A stretch of DNA of 26,521 bases, from contig JAKARZ010000028.1 of the NCBI GenBank assembly GCA_021828405.1, positions 1 through 26,521 on the forward strand, in the 5' to 3' direction. Below are positions 7,038 through 14,372 of this stretch, one piece after another. The DNA comes from Bacillota bacterium (GTDB taxonomy: Bacteria > Bacillota_E > Sulfobacillia > Sulfobacillales > JAIMBI01). The translations under genes and the position numbers were made by a program. The notes below the pieces were generated by a model. It searched no databases and was not told the DNA's origin. It saw only the letters and a list, made by a program, of their open reading frames with translations. Positions within the stretch are counted from its first letter, which is position 1. Every line of letters begins with the position of its first letter.

Positions 7038-8156
7038 ATGGTCAACGACGCTCCCCCCAGTCCCGTCGTCACGGTGGTGATTCCCACCATGAACCAGGCG
7101 GAACTGTTGCAGCGCGCGCTTCGGGGTCTCGCGCGCCAGACGGAGCGGGGGTTTTCGGTGGTGCTCATCAACGACGGCTCGACCGACGACACCGAGCGCC
7201 GCATCAGTGGGCTCGCGTTGCCGTTTGCCGTGACGCTGGTGTCCACGCCCAACGGGGGGCCCGCCCGCGCAAGAAATCTGGGGATCCGGATGGCGGACGA
7301 TAGCCAGAGCGGAGCCGCGCCGCCCGCCGCGCACTGGATCGCGTTCTTGGATGACGATGTGGTGCCGGCGGTGGGCTGGATGGCCGCCATCAAGGCCGCG
7401 GCCTTGGATTCGTCGGCCGAGGTGCTGGTGGGGAAAACCACCACCACCACCATGGCGACGCCCACGGCCTTCAGCCACCAATTGACGGTGCTGGCCAAGC
7501 CCCCGGGGCCCTTTCCCACGTGCAACCTGGCGGTGCGGCGGGACGTATTCGATCGGTGCGGCGGCTTTGACCGCCGGTTCCCGCATCCGGCCTTTGAGGA
7601 TACGGATTGGTCGCTCCACGCGCGGCAAGCGGGCGTGGACCCGGTCTTCGTGGAGGACATGGCGGTGGACCACCCGCCGCGGCCCTCCAGCCTAAAGGGC
7701 CACCTGGCGCGCGTGCGTTACCAGGCGGGCGCCGTGCGCCTGGCCCAAAAGCACCGCCTGCCGTCGGCGATGGTGGGGATCACGGATGTCATGGAGTACG
7801 TGGGACTTGTGGGCACGCTGGTGTGGCTGGACCAGCCCTGGATGTGGCCCTTTCTGGCCGCCTGGGCGCTCGGGGTGTATGTGCGGGCGGCCAGTTTCCT
7901 CATGCTGCGGGCCTACCGCCCGCGCGAGGCGCTGTCCGCGCTGGTGATTCCGATCGTGACGCCCTGGTACAAGCTCGTGATTTATGCGCGGGCGCTCTTT
8001 ACGCCCTGGGTGTGGGCGCCGCCCGACACCCGCCTGGGACCCCTGCCGGAGGGGGCGCGCGTCAGTTTCCTGTCTCCGCGCGCGCCCTGGGGGAACGCGG
8101 CGCTGCCACGCGCTCCAGCCCCCGAGGAGATGTCTCTGGCGCCGGCGAGGCGATGA
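7038..8156 (+). CDS. GT2 family glycosyltransferase
   Basis: 372 residues from ATG 7038. An open frame continues far upstream, but the family homology begins at VVTVVIPTMNQAE (9-22), right after this ATG. GT-A fold motifs: INDGSTDD (44-51, nucleotide binding), GGPARARNLGI, the metal-binding FLDDD (103-107), and FEDTDWSLHARQAG (186-199) for acceptor and base. Residues about 250-325 hold hydrophobic stretches (VGLVGTLVWLDQPWMWPFLAAWALGVYV; ALVIPIVTPWYKLVIYARAL) that probably tether it to the inner face of the membrane. It should transfer a sugar from a nucleotide donor to a lipid-linked glycan; the sugar is unknown. No Shine-Dalgarno sequence precedes the ATG, and a promoter lies almost on top of it. 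The next gene, an epimerase, follows by 78 bases on the same strand. Confidence 0.85.
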   Translation: MVNDAPPSPVVTVVIPTMNQAELLQRALRGLARQTERGFSVVLINDGSTDDTERRISGLALPFAVTLVSTPNGGPARARNLGIRMADDSQSGAAPPAAHWIAFLDDDVVPAVGWMAAIKAAALDSSAEVLVGKTTTTTMATPTAFSHQLTVLAKPPGPFPTCNLAVRRDVFDRCGGFDRRFPHPAFEDTDWSLHARQAGVDPVFVEDMAVDHPPRPSSLKGHLARVRYQAGAVRLAQKHRLPSAMVGITDVMEYVGLVGTLVWLDQPWMWPFLAAWALGVYVRAASFLMLRAYRPREALSALVIPIVTPWYKLVIYARALFTPWVWAPPDTRLGPLPEGARVSFLSPRAPWGNAALPRAPAPEEMSLAPARR

Positions 8157-8234
8157 TCCGCGCGGCCGGCGGATCAATGAGGACGGCAACCGCCGGCGCC
8201 CCGAGCCATCGAACAGCAGAGGAGCTGGTTTTGC

Positions 8235-9152
8235 GTGAAGATCGTGGTCACGGGTGGAGCGGGGTTCATTGGGCGCTCCGTCGTCCGTTACTTCGCCGAG
8301 CGCGGCGACGAGGTCACGGCCGTCGACCGGGTGCCCTACCGAGGAGAGCTCCCGGTTCGGGCGATTCTCGGCGATCTGCGGGACAGCGCCGTCGTGCAGG
8401 CGTCCTTGCCCCCGGGGACAGACGCCGTGGTTCACCTGGCGGCCCTGACATCCGTGCTGCAGTCTAAATCGGATCCGCAGGCGGTGTACGACAATAACGT
8501 GATGGTGACCCAACTCCTGCTGGAGCGGGCCCGCGACATCCAGCTCCGCCATTTTCTGTTGGCGTCCACCAACGCCGTGGCCGGGGACCACGGATGGCAT
8601 GTCATTGACGAAGCCTCGGTACTGCATCCCCTGACGCCATATGGGGCGAGCAAAGCGGCGGCCGAGATGCTCATCAGCGCGTACACCAACTCCTACGGCT
8701 TGCTCGGCACCGCCCTGCGCCTGACCAACGCGTACGGGGTCGGAATGGAGCTCAAAGACAGCGTCATTCCAAGGTTTGTGCGCGCCCTCGCCACCGGTCG
8801 CCCGGTGACTGTCTATGGGGACGGCTCCCAGGTGAGAGATTTTGTGTACCTCACGGATGTGTGTCGGGCGCTGAGCCTGGTGATCAGCCGGGAGTTCTCC
8901 GGCACCCTCAGCATCGGAAGCGGGGTGTCGCACAGCGTGCTGCAATTGCTGGCGAGGTTGGAGGCAATCGCCGGCCGGACAGTGCAGCGCGATCACGTTC
9001 CCCCCCAGGCGGGCGAGATGCCTGCCGTCCGCGTTTCGATCGCGCGCGCCCGCGCAGCGCTGGAGTGGCGCCCGGAGATTGATTTGGATGAAGGTCTCCA
9101 GGGTGTCTGGCGGGATCTGACCGGGGCGGCGAGCGCAAACCCGCCGCTTTAG
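8235..9152 (+). CDS. NAD-dependent sugar-nucleotide epimerase/dehydratase (extended SDR)
   Basis: 305 residues from GTG 8235, with GAGGAG about eleven bases upstream. Extended short-chain dehydrogenase features are complete: the NAD loop TGGAGFIG (6-13), Asp31 to bind the adenosine ribose, GDLRD (46-50), HLAAL (67-71), Ser111/Thr112 in LASTNAVAG, and the catalytic Tyr136-x3-Lys140 in PYGASK. The C-terminal half has the substrate-domain phrases RLTNAYG, VYGDGSQVRDFVYLTDVCRA and LEWRPEIDLDEGL. The size and motifs fit the UDP-glucose 4-epimerase / UDP-glucuronate epimerase / dTDP-glucose dehydratase group. Which reaction it runs cannot be decided from sequence alone, but the nearby UDP-glucose dehydrogenase makes a UDP-hexose or UDP-hexuronate substrate attractive. 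Cytoplasmic; supplies donors for the glycosyltransferases around it. Confidence 0.85.
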   Translation: MKIVVTGGAGFIGRSVVRYFAERGDEVTAVDRVPYRGELPVRAILGDLRDSAVVQASLPPGTDAVVHLAALTSVLQSKSDPQAVYDNNVMVTQLLLERARDIQLRHFLLASTNAVAGDHGWHVIDEASVLHPLTPYGASKAAAEMLISAYTNSYGLLGTALRLTNAYGVGMELKDSVIPRFVRALATGRPVTVYGDGSQVRDFVYLTDVCRALSLVISREFSGTLSIGSGVSHSVLQLLARLEAIAGRTVQRDHVPPQAGEMPAVRVSIARARAALEWRPEIDLDEGLQGVWRDLTGAASANPPL

Positions 9153-9170
9153 GCCGGGCGCACTCCGGCC
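9152..9170. terminator. Hairpin between convergent epimerase and GT2 genes
   Basis: GGCCGG (9152-9157) pairs with CCGGCC (9165-9170) over a seven-base loop, starting on the last base of the epimerase stop codon and before the convergent GT2 stop at 9237. The position suits a bidirectional terminator, but there is no T-run. Confidence 0.35.
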
Positions 9171-9236
9171 CCCGCGACGGCGACGCACAGCTCGCGCACG
9201 TGTGGAGGCTGGGCCGCTCGGGATGTCGGGGTCGGC

Positions 9237-10217
9237 TCACTCGGTGTCCCGCGCAGGCGCGAGGCGAGGCGGCTTCACGAGCCCCAGCCACTGGTGATAG
9301 GTTTCCACCGGCACCAGCGCCAGCGACACGATGAGCACCGTCAAGTAGTCGCGATAGGAATACGATCGGCCGTCGAGCCAGGCCAGCACGCGTTTGGGCA
9401 GGCCCACCACCAAGAAGGCGAGGCCGAGCGAGGTGACCGCCCAGCCGGCATGGAAGAGCCCCAGCAGCACCAGGAGTTCGCCGAACACCACCAGGGGTCC
9501 GGTGGGCTGGAGGCGGTGCACGTACTGCGGTGCCACCGTGGGATGGTGCCGCAGCAGCGCTCCGTCGTAACGGCGCTGATTGGCCGTGCGAAAGTAGAAC
9601 GCGAGGCTCTCTTGCCGCGGGGGGTGCTCCACCACCGCTCGAGGCGCGTAGACAATGCGGCCGTGTTGCTCCAGCACACTGAACGCGAGGTCCGAATCTT
9701 CGCGGTGGCGGGTTTTGAACCCACCGGCGGCGGCGATGGCGTCTCGCCGATAAATCATGTTGGCCGTCATGAACTGGCCGCCAAATAAGTTCTTGACCTG
9801 GTGGGTCCAAATCGTGGGCACGCGGTCGCTCTCGGCCGTGACGCGCCCCTCCACCGCGGCCACGGTGAGGTCGGCAAACAGCGGCAGCGCTGCCTCGAGC
9901 CAGTCCCGGTGGGGAATCGTGTCGGAATCGGTATAGGCGATGAGCGTCCCGCTCGCGGTTCGCCAGCCCAGGTCGCGGGCCGGGCCGGGCCCGGCATTGG
10001 CCTGGTGCCTCACCACCAGCGGCAGCGGGTAGTCCCGGCCGATGTTGTCGAGCACCTGCCGCGTGTCATCGGTTGACCCGTCGTCCACCACCACCACCTC
10101 ATGGGGCGGTACCGACTGCGCGGCCACCGCGGCCAGCGTGGCGGGAAGGGTGGGAGCCTGGTTGTAGGTCGCGATCACCACGCTCACTGTCAGCGCGGAT
10201 ACGGGCTCGCTGGCCAC
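9237..10217 (-). CDS. Membrane-associated GT2 family glycosyltransferase
   Basis: 326 residues starting at GTG 10217. A slightly earlier GTG (10223) overlaps the AGGAGG box itself, so the second GTG, five bases after the box, is the real start. GT-A motifs: VSVVIATYNQAPTL (11-24), VVVVDDGSTDD (41-51), GPGPARDLGW, the metal-binding YTDSD (95-99) and HREDSDLAFSVLEQHG (171-186). Two hydrophobic regions near the C-terminus (about 241-274 and 289-305) predict membrane attachment. It likely adds one residue to a lipid-linked surface glycan. It follows the UDP-glucose 6-dehydrogenase gene by about 58 bases on the same strand, so it probably shares its promoter; a glucuronosyl transfer is a reasonable guess but unproven. 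Confidence 0.85.
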   Translation of the reverse strand: MASEPVSALTVSVVIATYNQAPTLPATLAAVAAQSVPPHEVVVVDDGSTDDTRQVLDNIGRDYPLPLVVRHQANAGPGPARDLGWRTASGTLIAYTDSDTIPHRDWLEAALPLFADLTVAAVEGRVTAESDRVPTIWTHQVKNLFGGQFMTANMIYRRDAIAAAGGFKTRHREDSDLAFSVLEQHGRIVYAPRAVVEHPPRQESLAFYFRTANQRRYDGALLRHHPTVAPQYVHRLQPTGPLVVFGELLVLLGLFHAGWAVTSLGLAFLVVGLPKRVLAWLDGRSYSYRDYLTVLIVSLALVPVETYHQWLGLVKPPRLAPARDTE

Positions 10218-10222
10218 GGGCA

Positions 10223-10228
10223 CCTCCT
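10223..10228 (-). promoter_or_regulatory. Ribosome binding site deciding the GT2 start
   Basis: AGGAGG on the minus strand. The first possible GTG (10223-10221) begins on its last base and cannot be used with it; the next in-frame GTG at 10217 is five bases away. Confidence 0.7.
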
Positions 10229-10275
10229 AGCGCAGCATCTGGCTCCTGCCGGCCGCGCCTGAACTATTTAAGCAC

Positions 10276-11652
10276 TCAGCGACCGACGCTGTAGTATTCG
10301 ATGCCGAGCCCCCGCATCGTGTCGGGGGACCAGAGGTTTCGCCCATCCAGCACCAGCGGGCGCTCCATGCGCTCTCTGCCGCGCGCCCAGTCGATCGCGG
10401 CATACTCCGGCCAGGCTGTCACCAGCAGCACAGCTTCCGCCCCGATGATGGCGTCGTCCACCGTGCCGACGTAGTCGACGGGGTAGGGCCATGCCTCCTG
10501 GGCAATCTCGGCCGCGACGGGGTCGTGCGCCACCACGCGCGCCCCAAGCCGTGTGAGCTCGGCAAGCACGGTTTCCGCGGGGCTGTCGCGCAGGTCGTCC
10601 GTGCCGGGCTTGAACGTCAGACCCAGCACCGCCACCCGCCGCCCCCTCAACGTTTTCAGGGTGGCCTGCAGGCGCTGCACCAGCCAGCGCCGCTGGCGTC
10701 GGTTCACGTCGACGGCCGCGGCGGCCAGCACCGGCTCGAGGCCGTATTCGCGCGCGGTGTGCATGAGCGCCGACAGGTCCTTGCCGAAGCAACTGCCGCC
10801 CCAGCCCACGCCCGCGTCCAAGAATTGCTCTCCGATGCGCGGGTCCTGGCCCACGGCCGCCATCACCTCGGTCACGTTGGCCCCCACGCGCTCGCAGATG
10901 GCCGCCATCTCGTTGGCAAACGAGATTTTGGTGGCCAGAAAGGCGTTGGACGCATACTTGACCAGCTCGGCCGACACGCGGTCGGTGGCCGCCACGGGGA
11001 CAGGAGCCACGAACCCCCAGGGCCGGGGCAGTGGCGCGGGGGCGGTGAACGACTGGGCAATGAGGGGCTCATACAGCGCCCGAAGCCGATCCATGGCCCA
11101 CGCGACGTCGGTGCCCAGCACAATGCGACTCGGGTAGAGGCTGTCGGACAGCGCCTGGCCCTCGCGCAGGAACTCGGGGTTGGACGCCACGGTGAACGTC
11201 CCGTTGGCCGGTGTGTTGGGGTGCGTGGCGCGCAGGCCGTCTTCGATCCAGCTTTTCACCAGGTTGGCCGACCCAATGGGGACCGTGGACTTGTTGACAA
11301 TCACCACTCGGTGCGCCGGGTCCAACTGCTGGCCCAGCGCCATGGCCGCCGCCCGCACAAATGTCATGTTGGCGTCCCCCGATGCCTCCGGGGGGGTGTT
11401 GACCGCGATGAAGGCGACGTCGGCGGTCGCGGCCGCCTGTCCCACGTCGGTGGCGGCGGTGAGCCGCCCGCTTGCCCGCACCTCTGCCAGCATGAGGTCC
11501 ATGCCCGGCTCCAGGATGGGCGACTTGCCCGCGGCGATCGCGGCCACCCGCTCTGGCTTGGTGTCCACCAGCACGACGTCGTGTCCCAGATACGCCAGCG
11601 CGACGCCGGTGGCCATCCCCACATACCCCGCACCCAGCACCACTACCTGCAC
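10276..11652 (-). CDS. ugd: UDP-glucose 6-dehydrogenase
   Basis: 458 residues, full family length, from GTG 11652 with GGAGGGG upstream (ends about nine bases away). It oxidises UDP-glucose twice with NAD to UDP-glucuronate. The NAD-binding VLGAGYVG (5-12) and Asp30 are at the N-terminus, followed by VNTP (84-87), NKSTVPIGS (120-128), NPEFLREG (158-165), LVKYASNAFLATKISFANE (230-248) with the active-site Lys, and the catalytic Cys288 in GGSCFGKD (285-292). The C-terminal UDP-binding domain has LGLTFKPGTDDLRDSP (343-358) and GRNL (437-440). UDP-GDP-mannose dehydrogenase relatives look similar, but the overall motifs fit UDP-glucose 6-dehydrogenase best. It supplies UDP-glucuronate for an acidic surface polysaccharide; the following gene is a GT2. 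Confidence 0.92.
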   Translation of the reverse strand: MQVVVLGAGYVGMATGVALAYLGHDVVLVDTKPERVAAIAAGKSPILEPGMDLMLAEVRASGRLTAATDVGQAAATADVAFIAVNTPPEASGDANMTFVRAAAMALGQQLDPAHRVVIVNKSTVPIGSANLVKSWIEDGLRATHPNTPANGTFTVASNPEFLREGQALSDSLYPSRIVLGTDVAWAMDRLRALYEPLIAQSFTAPAPLPRPWGFVAPVPVAATDRVSAELVKYASNAFLATKISFANEMAAICERVGANVTEVMAAVGQDPRIGEQFLDAGVGWGGSCFGKDLSALMHTAREYGLEPVLAAAAVDVNRRQRRWLVQRLQATLKTLRGRRVAVLGLTFKPGTDDLRDSPAETVLAELTRLGARVVAHDPVAAEIAQEAWPYPVDYVGTVDDAIIGAEAVLLVTAWPEYAAIDWARGRERMERPLVLDGRNLWSPDTMRGLGIEYYSVGR

Positions 11653-11798
11653 GCCTAAACCCCTCCGCTGTCCCCTGGTTCACCCCGAAAAGGTCCCCCT
11701 TGGAGCCTACCATGCCTTAACGCCCACCGCGTCGCTTCTGTTCTGGTTGTCGGGGTTTGCCTTCATAAAAATCTTTGCAACGCGATCCAGTGATTCCC

Positions 11799-11827
11799 TT
11801 GCATCGGCCGCTGTGGGCTGATATTCT
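11799..11827 (+). promoter_or_regulatory. Sigma-A-type promoter upstream of the small basic protein gene
   Basis: TTGCAT (11799-11804), a 17-base spacer and TATTCT (11822-11827), in an AT-richer patch of an otherwise GC-rich window. The predicted start near 11834 leaves a leader of about 100 bases before GTG 11936. Confidence 0.5.
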
Positions 11828-11935
11828 AGGTATGGACCAAACGTTCTATTATCGGATGTGGGCGGCTTCCGGGGGCGACCGAGCCAGCCACAGACACGAG
11901 CCAGAAGACGACGAGTCACAAGGGGAGGCGGTTTT

Positions 11936-12130
11936 GTGCGGCGCGTGAGTCCCGAAACCCGTGCGCTCATGGCGTGGACCCAGGCGATCCAGCACCGTGA
12001 GGCGGCTCGGCGCGCGGTGCGCCGGGCGGCCACGGACGAGGAGCGCCGGGAGGCGGCCGCACGGCTGGTGCGAGCCGAGGCGGCGCTGGACCGGCGGCGC
12101 GAGACCGCCCGCGCTCGCGTGAGCGCCTAA
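11936..12130 (+). CDS. Small basic helical protein of unknown function
   Basis: 64 residues from GTG 11936, chosen because GGGGAGG (11922-11928) is seven bases upstream; the frame is open further upstream but has no other ribosome binding site. The protein is almost one long charged helix, rich in Arg, Ala and Glu (QHREAARRAVRRAATDEERR…), which suggests a coiled coil or nucleic-acid/membrane-surface contact. I recognise no family. A credible promoter lies about 100 bases upstream. It is a lone plus-strand gene between two minus-strand units, ending two bases before the stop of the convergent GT4 gene, and could be antisense-coupled to it. It may also be a chance frame, since GC-rich DNA favours such Arg/Ala-rich readings. 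Confidence 0.5.
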   Translation: MRRVSPETRALMAWTQAIQHREAARRAVRRAATDEERREAAARLVRAEAALDRRRETARARVSA

Positions 12131-12132
12131 GG

Positions 12133-13284
12133 CTAGGGACAGAGTTGGCGGTAAAACGCGATGGTGGCGGCCGCGATGGCCTGGGGGGTGTAGTGGGCAA
12201 GCACGCGGGCGCGTCCCTGGACAGCGAGAGCTCGGCGGCCGGTTGGATCGCCCGCGAGCGTGGCCATCGCGGCGCGGAGTGCCGCGGGATCCCCCTCGGG
12301 CACCACGAGCCCACCGTCGCCGATGACCGTCGGAATCTCTCCCGATGCTGACCCCACGACGGCCACCTGGGCGGCCATGGCCTCCACCAGCACGCGGCCA
12401 AACTGTTCCTTCCAGCGCGGGGTGGTGAGGGACGGCAGCACCAGGATGTCCAGGGCGCCCATGACGGCCGGCATGGACGGCGACGGTACCCGCGCCAAAA
12501 AGTGCACCTGGCCGCCGAGACGCTCCTGATCCCGCCACGCGCTCCCGAGGGCCCGCCAGGGCCCGTCGCCCACGAACACCAGATGCCAGTCGGGATGCTG
12601 GTGCAGCAGCGGAGCAGCGGCGTCGGTGAGGATGCGGAGTCCCTTTTCCGGTACCAGCCGGCCCACGTAGCCCAACACCAAGGCATCGGGCGGGACCCCC
12701 CAAGGCGCACGCACCGCCGCCCGCTCGGACGGCGCGAGCGGGCGATACCGGTCGGGGTCCGTGCCAAACTGGGGAATCACCTGCACCGGCTGTTGAAATC
12801 CCTTGGCCGCGAGCACTCGGGCCGCCTCCTGGTTGCCGGCTAGGGCGCCCCGACTGTGGCGCAGGACGGACGCCTCCCAGGCGGACACCGGCCACGGGTA
12901 GTCTTTATAGAGATTTTGCCAGGTGAAAAACAGCGACGGGACGCCGGCGCGCTGAGCGAGGCGGGTGGCGACCCCCGTCACGAGGCTGTAGTGTTCCTCG
13001 TCAATGTGCACCAGATCCGGGGCGGCCGCCCGAAAGACGCGCGAGAGACCCCGATAAAGGTGGAAGTGGTGGTGCCGGCGCCCCCACCACAGCGGCAGCG
13101 GCACAATCGGGTAGGTGTCGGCGGGATCCCACTCGTACGAAATGCCCCCAAACTCCTGCGGCACCACCAGCGTGAGGTCCACCCCGTCTGCGCCCGCTCT
13201 CGCCACCATCTGGCGCTGCTTCTCGCGGTACAGGGCGGTCACCGAGGCTTTGGAAATCATCAGGATGGCGAGCCGGCGGCTCAC
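12133..13284 (-). CDS. GT4 family glycosyltransferase (last gene of minus-strand operon)
   Basis: 383 residues from GTG 13284, whose GTGA overlaps the stop of the gene before it by four bases, so translation is probably coupled. GT-B fold: an N-terminal acceptor domain (1-195; PDLVHIDEEHYSLVTG at 89-104) and a C-terminal nucleotide-sugar domain with LGYVGRLVPEKGL (204-216), LVFVGDGPWR and the E-x7-E pair Glu293/Glu301 in WKEQFGRVLVEAMA. This places it with retaining GT4 enzymes such as mannosyl- and glucosyltransferases of polysaccharide loci. There is no membrane segment; it should act at the cytoplasmic face on a lipid-linked intermediate. Donor and acceptor sugars cannot be predicted. Confidence 0.87.
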   Translation of the reverse strand: MSRRLAILMISKASVTALYREKQRQMVARAGADGVDLTLVVPQEFGGISYEWDPADTYPIVPLPLWWGRRHHHFHLYRGLSRVFRAAAPDLVHIDEEHYSLVTGVATRLAQRAGVPSLFFTWQNLYKDYPWPVSAWEASVLRHSRGALAGNQEAARVLAAKGFQQPVQVIPQFGTDPDRYRPLAPSERAAVRAPWGVPPDALVLGYVGRLVPEKGLRILTDAAAPLLHQHPDWHLVFVGDGPWRALGSAWRDQERLGGQVHFLARVPSPSMPAVMGALDILVLPSLTTPRWKEQFGRVLVEAMAAQVAVVGSASGEIPTVIGDGGLVVPEGDPAALRAAMATLAGDPTGRRALAVQGRARVLAHYTPQAIAAATIAFYRQLCP

Positions 13285-14372
13285 GACCCTTCCCCAAGGT
13301 ACAGCGCCTGATAGTGGCGGGCCGCGATTTCCCAGCGAAACGCCTCGGCCCGCTCACGGCCCACCCCCGCCAGATCCTCCCGGCGGCGGGCCTCTTGCAC
13401 CAGGGACCCGATGGCGTCCGCCCAGCGCTCGGGCGCATCCACGGGCAGCAGGCAGGCGGCGTCGCCCAGCACCTCGCGATGCGCGGGGATGTCGCTGGCC
13501 AGCACCGGCGTGCCGGCGGCCAGTCCCTGGGCCGCGGGAAGCCCAAACCCCTCATAGCGACTGGGGCACACCACCAGCGTGGCCAGCGCGTACAGGGCGC
13601 GCAAGCGCGCCCGCGACACCCGCGGCAGCGGCGTAGCCACCGTGCTGCCGGTGGCGAGCGCGCCGGCGGCGCCCACCAGCACCAGCCGCAGGCCCAAGGT
13701 GGTGCGGCCGGCCGACTCGGCCGCCGCCGCGAGGAGCGGCACGTTCTTGTGCGGCTGGTAGCCACCCGCATACAGGAGCAAGGGCTCGCCGCCCGACAGG
13801 TTGAGCTCGGCGCGGGCGGCCTGCACCTCTTTGGGGTCGGGGTCGGCAAAGTAGGCGGGATGCACGCCGTTGGGAATGACGACGACGCGCGAGTGCCAGG
13901 CCGGGAACACGGCGGCAATGTCATGCCACGTGGATTCCGACACGGCCACCAGCCGGCGGGCGTGCGCCACGTGCTGCGCCACGCGGCGGAAGTAAATCTT
14001 GGCTCTGAGCCGCCGCTGGTAGCCCGGGTACAAATACGGGATGAGGTCGTGCACCGTCACCACGGTGGGCACCGGCAGCGCGCGCGGCGGATGGGCAAGG
14101 TAGGGCACGTGCACCACGTCCACGGCCGCCGCGGCCGCCGCTCGGGCGAGGCCGCTCGTCTCCCAGCGCCACTTCGCGCCGTGGCTCGGCCGCGGCGTGG
14201 GCTTGACCCCCAGGTCCGGCAGGGACGGATCCAGCCGCTGGCCCGGATGCGCCAGCGCCACGACCGGCTGGTCCACTGCGGCGAGGCCGTACAGGAGGCC
14301 CTCCAGCACTTCTTCGGTTCCCGTGTGCTGACCGGCCAGGGGGGCCGTGTCCAACCCCACCGTGACGGTCAT
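13281..14372 (-). CDS. GT4 family glycosyltransferase with altered E-x7-E motif
   Basis: 363 residues from ATG 14372; the ATGA overlaps the stop of the preceding ligase-like gene by four bases. GT-B pattern: GLDTAPLAGQHTGTEEV (6-22), VHDLIPYLYPGY (107-118), VSESTWHDI (144-152), VIPNGVHP, then the nucleotide-sugar domain LLYAGGYQPHKNVPLL (199-214) and SRYEGFGLPAAQGLAAGTPVLAS (271-293). In most GT4 enzymes the last motif reads E-G-F-G-L-P-x-x-E; here Glu274 is kept but the second Glu is Gln282. That residue contacts the donor in many relatives, so activity may be changed, though GT4 members lacking one Glu are known. It overlaps genes on both sides and belongs to the five-gene minus-strand operon. 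It resembles the GT4 enzyme at 15913-17010. Confidence 0.87.
   Translation of the reverse strand: MTVTVGLDTAPLAGQHTGTEEVLEGLLYGLAAVDQPVVALAHPGQRLDPSLPDLGVKPTPRPSHGAKWRWETSGLARAAAAAAVDVVHVPYLAHPPRALPVPTVVTVHDLIPYLYPGYQRRLRAKIYFRRVAQHVAHARRLVAVSESTWHDIAAVFPAWHSRVVVIPNGVHPAYFADPDPKEVQAARAELNLSGGEPLLLYAGGYQPHKNVPLLAAAAESAGRTTLGLRLVLVGAAGALATGSTVATPLPRVSRARLRALYALATLVVCPSRYEGFGLPAAQGLAAGTPVLASDIPAHREVLGDAACLLPVDAPERWADAIGSLVQEARRREDLAGVGRERAEAFRWEIAARHYQALYLGEGS

Noticed and set aside
7692..9188. A 498-codon minus-strand open frame opposite the GT2 and epimerase genes
   Set aside because: The plus strand holds two complete enzymes with all motifs; the antisense product has His/Arg/Gly-rich composition and no recognisable domain.
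10525..11658. A 377-codon plus-strand open frame opposite the UDP-glucose dehydrogenase gene
   Set aside because: The minus strand encodes a full-length dehydrogenase with catalytic Cys288; the other frame is compositional noise.
11707..11860. Minus-strand frame with protein-like text (GPYLEYQPTAADARESLDRVAKIF…) upstream of the dehydrogenase
   Set aside because: It has no usable start codon or ribosome binding site before the protein-like part and is only about 45 residues. It could be a gene remnant, but the support is too thin.
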